Shown here piece after piece: positions 37,581 to 46,832 of a stretch of 64,000 bases of DNA. The translations under genes and the position numbers were made by a program. Source of the stretch: an uncultured Brachyspira sp. (GTDB taxonomy: Bacteria > Spirochaetota > Brachyspiria > Brachyspirales > Brachyspiraceae); the NCBI RefSeq assembly GCF_944393015.1, contig NZ_CALXYQ010000008.1:1-64000 (forward strand), given 5' to 3'. The notes beneath the pieces are model-generated. The model was not told the DNA's origin, did no database searches, and saw only the letters and a list, made by a program, of their open reading frames with translations. Positions within the stretch are counted from its first letter, which is position 1; each line of letters begins with the position of its first letter.

Positions 37581-39092
37581 GTGTTGAGGAAATTGATATA
37601 TATTATTTTTTTACATTCAGTTTTTTTTAATTTTTTTATTTTTGCACAAACTAACAATACAAATACTATAATACTTCCTTATACTCAGTATATGGAAAGA
37701 ATAAAATTATTAATACCAGAAATGAAATTGACAGCTTCTCAAGAAAGTAATGCGGCAAACAATTTAACAAAGGCAAAAAGCTCCGGAGATGTTAAATTTG
37801 ATTTGCAGGCTGGTGCTATAGGAAAGCAAAGCCATTTTGATGAATATAGTTTTTTACCAACATCAGATTTTAATTATAATGGTTTTAGAATAGGTGCAGG
37901 TTTCAGCGGACTTATACCCTACTCTGGAACTAGATGGTCTGTAGAAATTAAGCATGACAGTTTTTTCGGCGATTTTAATACTGGAGATATTTCATTACCG
38001 GTTGATACGCCTCTAGGTACAATAAATGGAAAACTTCCAAATTTAAGTACTAATAATTTTAAATATTATTATCCAAGTATTAAAATACAAATTGCACAGC
38101 CTATACTAAGAGATTTTTTTGGTAAATTAGACAGATACCCTATAAAGGATGCAGAATATCAGCTTACTATAGCAAAATTAAAAAGAATAATAGATGATAA
38201 CAGCGTATTAACATCCTATCAGAAAATTTATTATCAATGGATAATGGCTAGAAAATTAATAGCTTTATATAATGAAATGATAAGAGAAGCAAGAAGTTTT
38301 GAAAATCAAGTATACAGAAGATATACAAGCGGTGTTATAGATAATGATTCATATCAAAATGCAAAAAGACAAACATTAAAATATATAGAAGCAAGAGATA
38401 AATCAGAATTAATGCTGAAAAAAGTTATGAGAAATATTCAATTCTTTATACCTGAAGAAAATATACAGCCTAATGAAGATGATTGGAATCAAACATTAGA
38501 AACTTCTATAAATTCCAAAATAGATATAGTACCATTTTTAGAAAGTGCTCAAGGACAAATGGCCTATCAATTAAAATTAAGAAGTGAATATGCTATTTCA
38601 GTAATGAAGAATAATGCATTGCCTGATTTATCTATAGTAGGAAGTGTATCATTATCAAGTTTAGACGACAGCGGATATTTTAAGTCTTTTTCTACTATGA
38701 CAAATGTTGATTATTTTGTAGGTCTTATGTTCTCCTACCCTATAGGCGGAAGAGATGCTAAAGCAAAAATGGAAGATGCTTATGCAGCTTTGAATGCTGT
38801 TACTGCTGATTTTGATAGAGTTAATAGAGATTTCGATGTGCAGATAGGTACTTATTATGATGAGTTTGAAACATACAAAAAAATGCTAGAAAATAAAAAA
38901 TTAGAAGTTAATACAATAGTATCAAGAATAAATACACAAAATGCCAAATTCAGACAAGGACGACTCCCTATAGATGAAATAATAAATGCAAGGCTTGATT
39001 TAGCACAGGCAAGAGCAGAACTTCTTAATTTGCAGTATTTAATAATAACTACTGTTATGGATTATAATTCTCTAGTACTGCTTAATAATTAA
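37581..39092 (+). CDS. TolC-family outer membrane protein
   Basis: A 503-residue protein with an N-terminal signal segment (about 1-22, ending near FIFAQ) and the long helical repeats of outer membrane efflux proteins (LMLKKVMRNIQFFIPEE, then FDVQIGTYYDEFETYKKMLE and INTQNAKFRQGRLPIDEIIN). It should form the trimeric exit duct of an RND pump or a type I system. The start is GTG, with AGGTG seven bases earlier. It lies directly upstream of an RND gene. No periplasmic adaptor gene is present. Confidence 0.85.
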   Translation: MLRKLIYIIFLHSVFFNFFIFAQTNNTNTIILPYTQYMERIKLLIPEMKLTASQESNAANNLTKAKSSGDVKFDLQAGAIGKQSHFDEYSFLPTSDFNYNGFRIGAGFSGLIPYSGTRWSVEIKHDSFFGDFNTGDISLPVDTPLGTINGKLPNLSTNNFKYYYPSIKIQIAQPILRDFFGKLDRYPIKDAEYQLTIAKLKRIIDDNSVLTSYQKIYYQWIMARKLIALYNEMIREARSFENQVYRRYTSGVIDNDSYQNAKRQTLKYIEARDKSELMLKKVMRNIQFFIPEENIQPNEDDWNQTLETSINSKIDIVPFLESAQGQMAYQLKLRSEYAISVMKNNALPDLSIVGSVSLSSLDDSGYFKSFSTMTNVDYFVGLMFSYPIGGRDAKAKMEDAYAALNAVTADFDRVNRDFDVQIGTYYDEFETYKKMLENKKLEVNTIVSRINTQNAKFRQGRLPIDEIINARLDLAQARAELLNLQYLIITTVMDYNSLVLLNN

Positions 39093-39113
39093 TATTTTTT
39101 ATTGGAATTGAAT

Positions 39114-42100
39114 ATGGATAAAATAATAGAACTATTTGCAAAAAACAGATTATTAGTTAATGTTATTATTTTGGTTACTTTAGCTGTCGGAATATACTCT
39201 TATCTTAATATAAAGAAAGAAGCTTTTCCATCAACTAACTTCGATGTTATGATAGTTCAGGTTATATATCCGGGTGCTTCTCCGGAAGACGTTGAGCAAT
39301 ATGCAATGATTCCATTAGAAGATGAACTGCAAACTATAGCAGGTATTGATGAGTTTTATTCTATAATAATAGAAAACGCCGGAATACTTACTATAAGAAT
39401 AGATATGAATCTTAAAGACTCAAGACCTGTAAAAGATGAAATATTTAGACGTCTTCAAAATGCTCCTAATGTATCGAAAGATGTTTCAGAAATAAAGATT
39501 TTTGAAGCTAATGCAAACAGACTTCCTATATACAATTTAGGTATAAGATTCAAAAAAGGAATGGAAGGAAGTGAAAAAGAACTTTATGATATATCCAAAA
39601 AATTTGAAAAAGAATTAAAATATGTAGATGGAGTTGCAAATATTGAAGTATATGGAAGAACAGATCCTGAAATTCAAATACTAGCAGATCCTAATAAATT
39701 AAATGAGTACTATACTTCATTAACAGAAATAGTACAGGCATTGTCTTTAAGAAATATACGGTCTACAAGCGGAAGTATGAAGCCTGATGAAAATGCTGAT
39801 TTAGAAGAAAAAAATAAACTTCTTGTAACTACAGGACAATTTCAAGATCCATTGTCTATTACAAATGTTATTATACGTTCTATATTCAATGGTCAGCCAA
39901 TAAGAATCGGAGATGTGGCAAGAGTTGAAGAATTATTTGTTGATAAAAGCGTATATATGAGAGTTAATAGTCAGCATGGATATTCAATAAACATTATAAA
40001 AAAAGAAGATGCTGATATATTAAAAACTATAGACAATGTTAATAAATATTTTGATAATAACAAAGCATCTATACCTAATAATATAGAAATAGTACCTATG
40101 GCTGATAACTCAAGAACAATTAATGATTTGCTTAATGCCGTTTCTTCAAATATTATAACAGGATTCATAATCATATTTGTAATACTTATAATATTTTTAG
40201 ATTTCAAAAGTGCAATATTTACTTCGCTTGGAATGCTTATAGTTATTTCCGTTTCTCTTATTTATATGACATACTCTGGAATAACTTTCAATATAATTTC
40301 TTTAGGCGGTATTATAACGGTTTTAGGTATGATAGTTGATAACTCAATAGTAGTTTCAGAAAACATTTTTAATTATCATCAAAGGGGAATAAAAGGACTT
40401 GATGCCACAAAAAGTGCTGTAGGCGAAGTGTTTATGCCTATGCTTGTTTCTACTCTCACAACCGTTGCATCTTTTGCACCTATAATATTTGTTACTGGAA
40501 CTATGGGAAGATTAATCAATCAATATCCTAGAGTTGTAATAGTAGCTTTGATTGTAAGTATATTTCAGGCAGTACTTCTTTTGCCTAATAACTTAATTAC
40601 TAAAGAAGAACTTACAGGAGAGCATAAAAGAAAAAGATTTAATTTCAAAAATCCTCTTGATTTCGACAAAGATAAATTATTCGATAAATTAAAAATACCT
40701 TTTATTAAATTTTTAAGATTTACATTAAAATTTAGATATATTGTATTAATATTTTTTGTAGTTACGTTACTCATCACTTTAGCAATAGCAAAAGTAATAT
40801 TTGCAAAATTTACTTTAGTTTATGATACTAGTGCTGATGTTATAGTTGTTAATATGGATACAGGAGTTGGAAGTTCTTTATATAAAACAGAAAAATATCT
40901 TCAGCAGGTAGAAAATATTATTTATGAAACTGTAAACACTAATGATATAATAGCAGTATACAGCCTATTAGGAAAGCAATTAGATAAAAACACTGTGGAA
41001 GTGTCCGAAGAAATGGATAATCTTGCCGGTATTATGATATATTTAGTTCCTGCCAATAACAGGAAAAAAATAGCTTATGATATAGCAGATGATTTAAATC
41101 TAGCTATAGAAAAAAGCGGCATAAAAAAAGAATTGGCATTAATCACAGTAAATACTAAACTTCCAATAAACCCTGGTAAAGCAGTTGATATAAAAATAAT
41201 AGGCAATGATACTGCTATAGTTAAAGAAGTAAAAGATAAAATGAAAGAGCATCTTTTAAGTTTAAATGGAATAATAAACTACGATGATGATGATAAAATC
41301 GGACAGGAAGAATTAAGAATAATATTTGATTATGACAGAATGGGAGAACTAGGTGTTAATGTTGCTTATGCTGCAAGAGAATTGAGAGCGGCTTATGCTG
41401 GAATAGTCGCTACTTCAATTCAGCAGTTTGAAAATAAATTAGACTTCAGAGTAAGATTAGATAAAAAATATACTTATGATACAAATGTACTTAATAATCT
41501 TTACATACCAAATACATATAACAGACTTATACAATTAAAAGATATAGCACATATATATATTACAAACAATCAATCAAGCATAAGACATTATAACGGTAAA
41601 AAATCTATAACGATGACAGCGGATATTGAACAGGGAAAAAATACTGCCATACAAGTAACTTATGCAATGCAGGATTATTTTAATTCTATATCAAAAGAAT
41701 ACCCTAATATAAGTGTAGAGTTTGCAGGAGAGGTAAAAGAAACTAGAGGCTCTATAATAGGTATTGCTTGGGGATATGTTGTTGCTATAATTGCAATATA
41801 TGTAATACTTCTTCTTCAATTTAATAAATTTGTTCAGCCTTTCATGATTTTGGGTATAATACCATTTGGAATAATAGGAGTTATACTTGGATTTGCAGCA
41901 CATAGAATGCCTATGTCATTTGTTGGTGCTGTTGGTATAGTTGGGCTTGCAGGTGTAGTTGTAAATAATGGTATTATAATGGTGGACTTGATAAACAGAA
42001 TACTTGAACAAGGAAACATACATGCAAAAGAAGATGTACTTAATGCGGTAGTAGAAGGTGCAGGCGACAGATTCAGAGCAATATTTCTAACAACAGTTAC

Positions 42101-42284
42101 TACAATATTCGGACTTCTTCCAACTGTTTATGGTATAGGCGGAAGTGCTGATTTGATAGTACCTATGGTTATGGCTATGGCTTATGGGCTTTTATTCGCT
42201 GCCCTTTTGACATTGATACTGTTGCCTTCTCTATTCATGATATCAGCGGATTTGAAACTTATTAAAATAAATTATAAAAACTGA
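39114..42284 (+). CDS. RND-family efflux pump inner membrane protein
   Basis: A 1056-residue AcrB-like transporter with twelve membrane helices in two halves. N-terminal AKNRLLVNVIILVTLAVGIY, YPGASPEDVEQYAMIPLEDE, and the helix-4 motif GMIVDNSIVVSENIF are typical. The first proton-relay Asp is kept; the second is Asn as in many COG0841 members. The C-terminal half shows GLAGVVVNNGIIMVDLINR. Substrate unknown. ATG at 39114, with GGA seven bases earlier, is preferred over TTG at 39102. It is paired with the TolC-like gene. Confidence 0.88.
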   Translation: MDKIIELFAKNRLLVNVIILVTLAVGIYSYLNIKKEAFPSTNFDVMIVQVIYPGASPEDVEQYAMIPLEDELQTIAGIDEFYSIIIENAGILTIRIDMNLKDSRPVKDEIFRRLQNAPNVSKDVSEIKIFEANANRLPIYNLGIRFKKGMEGSEKELYDISKKFEKELKYVDGVANIEVYGRTDPEIQILADPNKLNEYYTSLTEIVQALSLRNIRSTSGSMKPDENADLEEKNKLLVTTGQFQDPLSITNVIIRSIFNGQPIRIGDVARVEELFVDKSVYMRVNSQHGYSINIIKKEDADILKTIDNVNKYFDNNKASIPNNIEIVPMADNSRTINDLLNAVSSNIITGFIIIFVILIIFLDFKSAIFTSLGMLIVISVSLIYMTYSGITFNIISLGGIITVLGMIVDNSIVVSENIFNYHQRGIKGLDATKSAVGEVFMPMLVSTLTTVASFAPIIFVTGTMGRLINQYPRVVIVALIVSIFQAVLLLPNNLITKEELTGEHKRKRFNFKNPLDFDKDKLFDKLKIPFIKFLRFTLKFRYIVLIFFVVTLLITLAIAKVIFAKFTLVYDTSADVIVVNMDTGVGSSLYKTEKYLQQVENIIYETVNTNDIIAVYSLLGKQLDKNTVEVSEEMDNLAGIMIYLVPANNRKKIAYDIADDLNLAIEKSGIKKELALITVNTKLPINPGKAVDIKIIGNDTAIVKEVKDKMKEHLLSLNGIINYDDDDKIGQEELRIIFDYDRMGELGVNVAYAARELRAAYAGIVATSIQQFENKLDFRVRLDKKYTYDTNVLNNLYIPNTYNRLIQLKDIAHIYITNNQSSIRHYNGKKSITMTADIEQGKNTAIQVTYAMQDYFNSISKEYPNISVEFAGEVKETRGSIIGIAWGYVVAIIAIYVILLLQFNKFVQPFMILGIIPFGIIGVILGFAAHRMPMSFVGAVGIVGLAGVVVNNGIIMVDLINRILEQGNIHAKEDVLNAVVEGAGDRFRAIFLTTVTTIFGLLPTVYGIGGSADLIVPMVMAMAYGLLFAALLTLILLPSLFMISADLKLIKINYKN

Positions 42285-42306
42285 TTGAATATTTATAGTT
42301 TTATAG

Positions 42307-42619
42307 TATATACCTAAACAATTATATTTTGTCAAAATAATTTTTTCTAATTTAAAATATTTGCATGGCTTTGCCCTTACGAAGTACACAGAGTGCAGCC
42401 ACCCACTTCTTTTGTTGACACAAAGAAGCTTATATCCTCGACAAGCTCGGATACGCTTCACGAAAGGCTATATTGAGCTTAAATTTAATAAATTATTTTA
42501 CATGTAATACAATTTTAGTATGATTTAACACTAATTTTATACTTGCACTTTTTGCAACTTTTTGCGGCGGGAAAAAGTTGAATAAAAAAATTGATAAAAT
42601 ATAGTTGTTTAGGCATATA
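42307..42619. mobile_element. Terminal-inverted-repeat element, copy B (MITE-like)
   Basis: A 313-bp element in the 397-base gap after the RND gene. Ends 42307-42335 and 42591-42619 are inverted repeats matching at 26 of 29 positions. Internal hairpins: 42406-42428 (CTTCTTT with AAAGAAG), a TATCC/GGATA hairpin near 42430-42455, and 42555-42580 (CAACTTTTT with AAAAAGTTG, loop GCGGCGGG). It is oriented opposite to copy A. No open reading frame. The remaining 62 bases before the next gene show nothing else. Confidence 0.78.
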
Positions 42620-42681
42620 CAATTAAAAAATGAGTTCGCTCACATTAATACAAAATGTAATTAAAAAATTATTAATATTAT

Positions 42682-43541
42682 TTAATACTCTAGTAAATTG
42701 CTATTAAGTATTGCACCGAGTTCATATCTGTTATTATCGCTGTTGTAATTATATATATAAAATGTTAAATAATCATATTTATAATCAGCCATTTTTTGTC
42801 CTACATATAAAAGTCCATTAGCAGGTATTGAACTTAATATATGAACTTCTTCTAAATTTCTATATTTTACTATATCATCAAAAATCTCATCTATCTTTTT
42901 AGTAAATAAATAATAACATCTTTTATTTACCAAACTTTTATGAGAATACTCTTCTAATATAACTTGATGTGTTATTGTGATGATATTGCTGTATGAATAA
43001 TCGAATCCTTTATTAAGAATAAGATTTTTATCATCTTTATAAACTTGTTCTATATCATTAATATTTGATTGTCCTGATAATATTATCCCTATTGGGTGAT
43101 TAATATTATCTATTCTCATAACATTTGATTTGCTTTCTACAAAACTCTTTAATTCAGGCTCATCTATCTCTATATCTTTAATGAATCTTTTGGCTTTGGG
43201 AGAAAAACAAAATTATATCCGTATTTCTCTAATATATAAGCAATAGAAACAAGTATGCTGTTAGGAGCTATTGCATAAAGCACTATTGGATAATCTTTAG
43301 TTATATTTTTTTCTTTAAACTTTGATAATATAATATTTTTTAATTTCTTTATAACATTATCTATTTTATTTTCTTTTTCATTTTTGTATTCTTTATATTC
43401 TTTATCTAAATCTATTTCCAAATCAATAGGAGGCATTTCTCCAAAGTTCTGAGCATTTCCTCTTATAGAATGAAATATTTTTACTCTTTTAATATTATCA
43501 TCTTCAGTCATATAATCAAAAATTTTATTATTATCTTTCAT
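42682..43541 (-). pseudogene. SAVED-domain protein gene, frameshifted
   Basis: Two minus-strand frames (43541-43170, then 43189 to 42682) together encode about 286 residues. The first ends in FLPKPKDSLKI-stop; shifting by one base in the AAAA run near 43181-43184 continues as FIKDIEIDEPELKSF into the second frame. The joined protein fits the SAVED fold of cyclic-oligonucleotide sensors: YPIVLYAIAPNSILVSIAYI corresponds to the hhxLAPxPLLIxLG region, and VHILSSIPANGLLYVGQKMA to the C-terminal ihLFxAxPxxxAxxLGQ motif. No effector domain is fused and no CBASS genes flank it. It may be a decayed gene, a phase-variable one, or a sequencing slip in an A-run. Confidence 0.6.
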
Positions 43542-43675
43542 GCTTTACTCTCTATACATGTTTTATAAATTAATCAAAATAAACTATTTACAAATAATAT
43601 AAAAAAATATATATTATAGAAACATTTTCGTAATAATTTTAACATAAAATAGAATAAATTGATATTGGAGATAAA

Positions 43676-44698
43676 ATGAAAATATTAGGTATAGACACTT
43701 CATGCGACGATACTTCTGCTGCTATAGTTGAGGACGGAAAAAATGTACTTTCTTCAGTATTAAGCTCATCAATAGATGCACATAAAGAATTTCAAGGAGT
43801 AGTTCCTGAAATTGCTGCAAGAAAACATTTGGAAGCAATACTCTATGTAATAGATAAAGCATTAAAAGATGCAAATACCACTTTAGATGATATAGATTTA
43901 TTTGCAGTTACCAACAGACCAGGACTCTTAGGCTCTTTGCTTGTTGGAGTGGCAAGTGCAAAATCATTGGCATTTTCTTTAAACAAGCCGTTATTAGCTT
44001 TGGATCATATAGCCGCACATATTTATTCGCCTCATCTTACAAATGATATAGAGTTTCCTTATATAGCATTGGTTGTATCTGGAGGACATACTATAATAAC
44101 AGAAGTGCATGATTACGGTGAGTATAAAGTTGTAGGCACTACTTTAGATGATGCTGTGGGCGAAGCTTATGATAAAGTTTCAAAGTTTTTAAATCTAGGA
44201 TATCCTGGCGGTCCTATAATAGATAGATTAGCTAAAGAAGGAAACAAAGAAGCAATAAAGTATCCTATTGTATTATTAAACGGCATAGATGAATTTAACT
44301 TCTCATACAGCGGACTTAAAACTGCATGCGTTTATTCTACAAAAAAATATCTTAAAGAAGGATATGAAGCAACTAATGAAAATATAGCTGCTGCATTTCA
44401 AATAAGTGCAATAGAGCCTTTATATATTAAAACTTTGAAATATGCTGAAAAAAGCGGTATTAAAAGAGTTACATTATCCGGAGGAGTGGCATGCAATAGT
44501 TATTTGAGAGAGAGATTTGGAAACTCTAAAGACTTTGAATGTTATCTGCCTGCTTTAAAATACACAACAGATAATGCTGCTATGGTTGCAGGGCTTGCTT
44601 ATCATATGAAAGATAAACAGGATTTTGCTGATTATAATTTAGATTGTTTCTCAAGAGTTTTGAATAAAAAATATAATAAAAACAAAAGTGCAAAATAA
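43676..44698 (+). CDS. tsaD: tRNA threonylcarbamoyladenosine transferase TsaD
   Basis: A 340-residue ASKHA-fold enzyme that, with TsaB and TsaE, transfers the threonylcarbamoyl group to A37 of ANN-decoding tRNAs. N-terminal GIDTSCDDTSAAIV, the metal-binding HIAAH (H111 and H115), VSGGHT, and LSGGVACNSYLR are all present. GGAG lies before the ATG. It is a single gene, followed by a repeat-rich gap of about 700 bases. Confidence 0.95.
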   Translation: MKILGIDTSCDDTSAAIVEDGKNVLSSVLSSSIDAHKEFQGVVPEIAARKHLEAILYVIDKALKDANTTLDDIDLFAVTNRPGLLGSLLVGVASAKSLAFSLNKPLLALDHIAAHIYSPHLTNDIEFPYIALVVSGGHTIITEVHDYGEYKVVGTTLDDAVGEAYDKVSKFLNLGYPGGPIIDRLAKEGNKEAIKYPIVLLNGIDEFNFSYSGLKTACVYSTKKYLKEGYEATNENIAAAFQISAIEPLYIKTLKYAEKSGIKRVTLSGGVACNSYLRERFGNSKDFECYLPALKYTTDNAAMVAGLAYHMKDKQDFADYNLDCFSRVLNKKYNKNKSAK

Positions 44699-44741
44699 AA
44701 TTATAATTAACTAGAATTTATTTACTAGCTTTATTATAAAA

Positions 44742-45310
44742 TAGACTTGTTTCAAAACTTATTTATAAATAATTTTTTAAGTTTGTCAACTGATTCACTT
44801 TATGTAGAATTATCAACTTTTTTGCTGCACATTCTCTGCAAGCTTCGCCAAAGTTGCTGCCGACACCACAGGTTGACTTTGTCGTCATGCTTTGGAAAAC
44901 GCAATTACTAGAACTTTATATTTTAATGATGTTTATTAAATGTATGATATATACTAAAAATTTTTAACTTTGTCAAAATTAGTTTTTATATTGCTATTAT
45001 TTTCGGGGGCTAGCCCCCGACCCCCAGTTCTTTTGTTGACACAAAGAACCTATATCCTCGACAGGCTCGGATACGCTTCGCGAAAGACTGCATTTTTAAC
45101 CTAAATTTTAGGTATTACCATACATTTAATATATATTGTAATAATATAAGGTTTTAGCACTTGCGTTTTTTGCAACTTTTTTGTGCGACAAAAAAGTTGA
45201 TAATACATTTACAAAATATAAAAATTGACAAAATATAGTTGTTTAGTTATACACTGATTATACTAATAATTATATAACTAATTTTATAAATAAGTTTTGA
45301 AACAAGTCTA
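44742..45310. mobile_element. 569-bp element with perfect 28-bp inverted ends, enclosing copy C
   Basis: Bases 44742-44769 and 45283-45310 are perfect inverted repeats of 28 bases (start TAGACTTGTTTCAAAAC). Nested inside is a third copy of the smaller element (44950-45251). Its right end (45225-45251) matches the end of copy A at 25 of 27 positions; its left end (44950-44976) is more diverged. Internal hairpins are 45027-45049 (GTTCTTT with AAAGAAC) and 45173-45199 (12-bp stem, loop GCG), plus GGGGGCTAGCCCCC near 45005-45018. The 695-base gap between tsaD and purB holds no gene; besides this element only the purB terminator was found. Confidence 0.75.
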
Positions 45311-45332
45311 ATAATTAAAATTTATGCAATAA

Positions 45333-45377
45333 AAAAGAATGATAACTAATTATTCTATAATCAATTATCATTCTTTT
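45333..45377. terminator. purB terminator
   Basis: AAAGAATGATAA (45334-45345) pairs with TTATCATTCTTT (45365-45376), with A and T tracts outside, so it can work on both strands. It lies 17 bases after the purB stop. Confidence 0.85.
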
Positions 45378-45393
45378 ATTTTATTTAATTAAA

Positions 45394-46686
45394 TTATATT
45401 CCAAATCTTTTCATTATAACATCAATATTTCTTAGATAGTATGCATAGTCAAAGCAGTCATCAATTTCCTGAGAGCTTAAATATTTTGTAATATCCTCAT
45501 CTTTGTGAACATTCTCTCTAAAGTCTTCGTTATTGAGCCATCTTTTCATTGCATTTCTTTGTACCCATCTGTAAGCATTATCTCTGTCAATGCCTTTATT
45601 AACTAAGCTTATCAAAATTCTTTGGCTGAAAATTAAACCGCCTGTCTTTTCAATATTAGCTTTCATAGCTTCAGGATAAATTAAAAGCTTATCTACTATA
45701 TCAATGAATTTGTTAATAGCATAATCAACTGCAATTGTAGAATCTGGAAGTATAACTCTCTCTACTGATGAATGGCTTATATCTCTTTCATGCCAAAGCG
45801 TAATGTCTTCCATAGAAGCTAATGCATTACCTCTTACTATTCTTGCTAAACCTGATATTCTTTCGCAAGTGATAGGGTTTCTTTTATGAGGCATAGCAGA
45901 TGAACCTTTTTGCTTTTCACTGAAATATTCTTCTGCTTCTCTTATATCTGTTCTTTGAAGGTTTCTAATCTCTGTAGCAAATTTCTCTAATGAACTAGCA
46001 ACTATTGCTAAAGTAGTAAGATACTGTGCATGTCTGTCTCTTTGTATTATTTGAGTAGAAACTTTATCAGCTTCTATACCTAATTTTTTACAAACTATTT
46101 CTTCTATTCTAGGATCAATATTACTGTAAGTACCAACGGCACCGGAAAGCTTACCAACCGAAACCTGTTTTTTAGCCTCCTCTACCCTTTTAATATTTCT
46201 TTCGTTCTCATCATACCATAAAATAAATTTAAGTCCTAATGTCATAGGCTCTGCATGTATACCATGAGTACGTCCTATACAAGGAGTATATTTATGTTCT
46301 TTAGCTCTTCTTAATAATACTTCTGATAATCTTTTTAAATCATCCAATATAATTTCAGCAGATCTTTTCATCATAACAGCTAATGCAGTATCTTTTACAT
46401 CGCTTGAAGTTAAGCCTTTATGTATATATTGTCCGCCCTCGCCTACATTTTCCTGAACAGCAGTTACAAATGATATAATATCATGATTAGTTTCTTTTTC
46501 TATTTCAGCAATTCTCTCTACTGTGAAAGTTGCTTTTTCTTTAATATTCTTTACTGCCTCTGCAGGAATCTCTCCTATTTCAGCCATAGCCTCACAAGCA
46601 GCAATCTCAACATCAAGCATAACCTGAAACTCATTTTGCAAGCTCCAAAGTTCGCCCATCTCTTTTCTAGTATATCTCTTTATCAT
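45394..46686 (-). CDS. purB: Adenylosuccinate lyase
   Basis: A 430-residue member of the fumarase/aspartase superfamily that acts twice in purine synthesis (SAICAR to AICAR, adenylosuccinate to AMP). The signature loop GSSAMPHKRNPI is at about residue 260, and GRTHGIHAEPMTLG holds the catalytic His; TSSDVKDTALAV is also seen. Length fits the bacterial short class. It is a single gene with its own terminator. Confidence 0.95.
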   Translation of the reverse strand: MIKRYTRKEMGELWSLQNEFQVMLDVEIAACEAMAEIGEIPAEAVKNIKEKATFTVERIAEIEKETNHDIISFVTAVQENVGEGGQYIHKGLTSSDVKDTALAVMMKRSAEIILDDLKRLSEVLLRRAKEHKYTPCIGRTHGIHAEPMTLGLKFILWYDENERNIKRVEEAKKQVSVGKLSGAVGTYSNIDPRIEEIVCKKLGIEADKVSTQIIQRDRHAQYLTTLAIVASSLEKFATEIRNLQRTDIREAEEYFSEKQKGSSAMPHKRNPITCERISGLARIVRGNALASMEDITLWHERDISHSSVERVILPDSTIAVDYAINKFIDIVDKLLIYPEAMKANIEKTGGLIFSQRILISLVNKGIDRDNAYRWVQRNAMKRWLNNEDFRENVHKDEDITKYLSSQEIDDCFDYAYYLRNIDVIMKRFGI

Positions 46687-46832
46687 AGATTATTATCCTT
46701 AATATAAAATATTGAATTATTATAGACAGAATTATAAATTATTTCAATTATTTTTTAATAGTTGTAATTTATAAAAAAAGAATTAAAATTATTGCATTAA
46801 AAATATATTTTTAATATACGGAGCAATTAAAA

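Noticed and set aside
21686-43541. A split CBASS system made of the CD-NTase-like and SAVED genes
   Set aside because: They lie about 20 kb apart, the first lacks catalytic residues, the second is broken, and no effector or Cap2/Cap3 gene is present. A functional link is not supported.
44742-45310. Remnant of an insertion sequence with transposase
   Set aside because: No frame in the interval encodes any part of a transposase; only the inverted ends support mobility.
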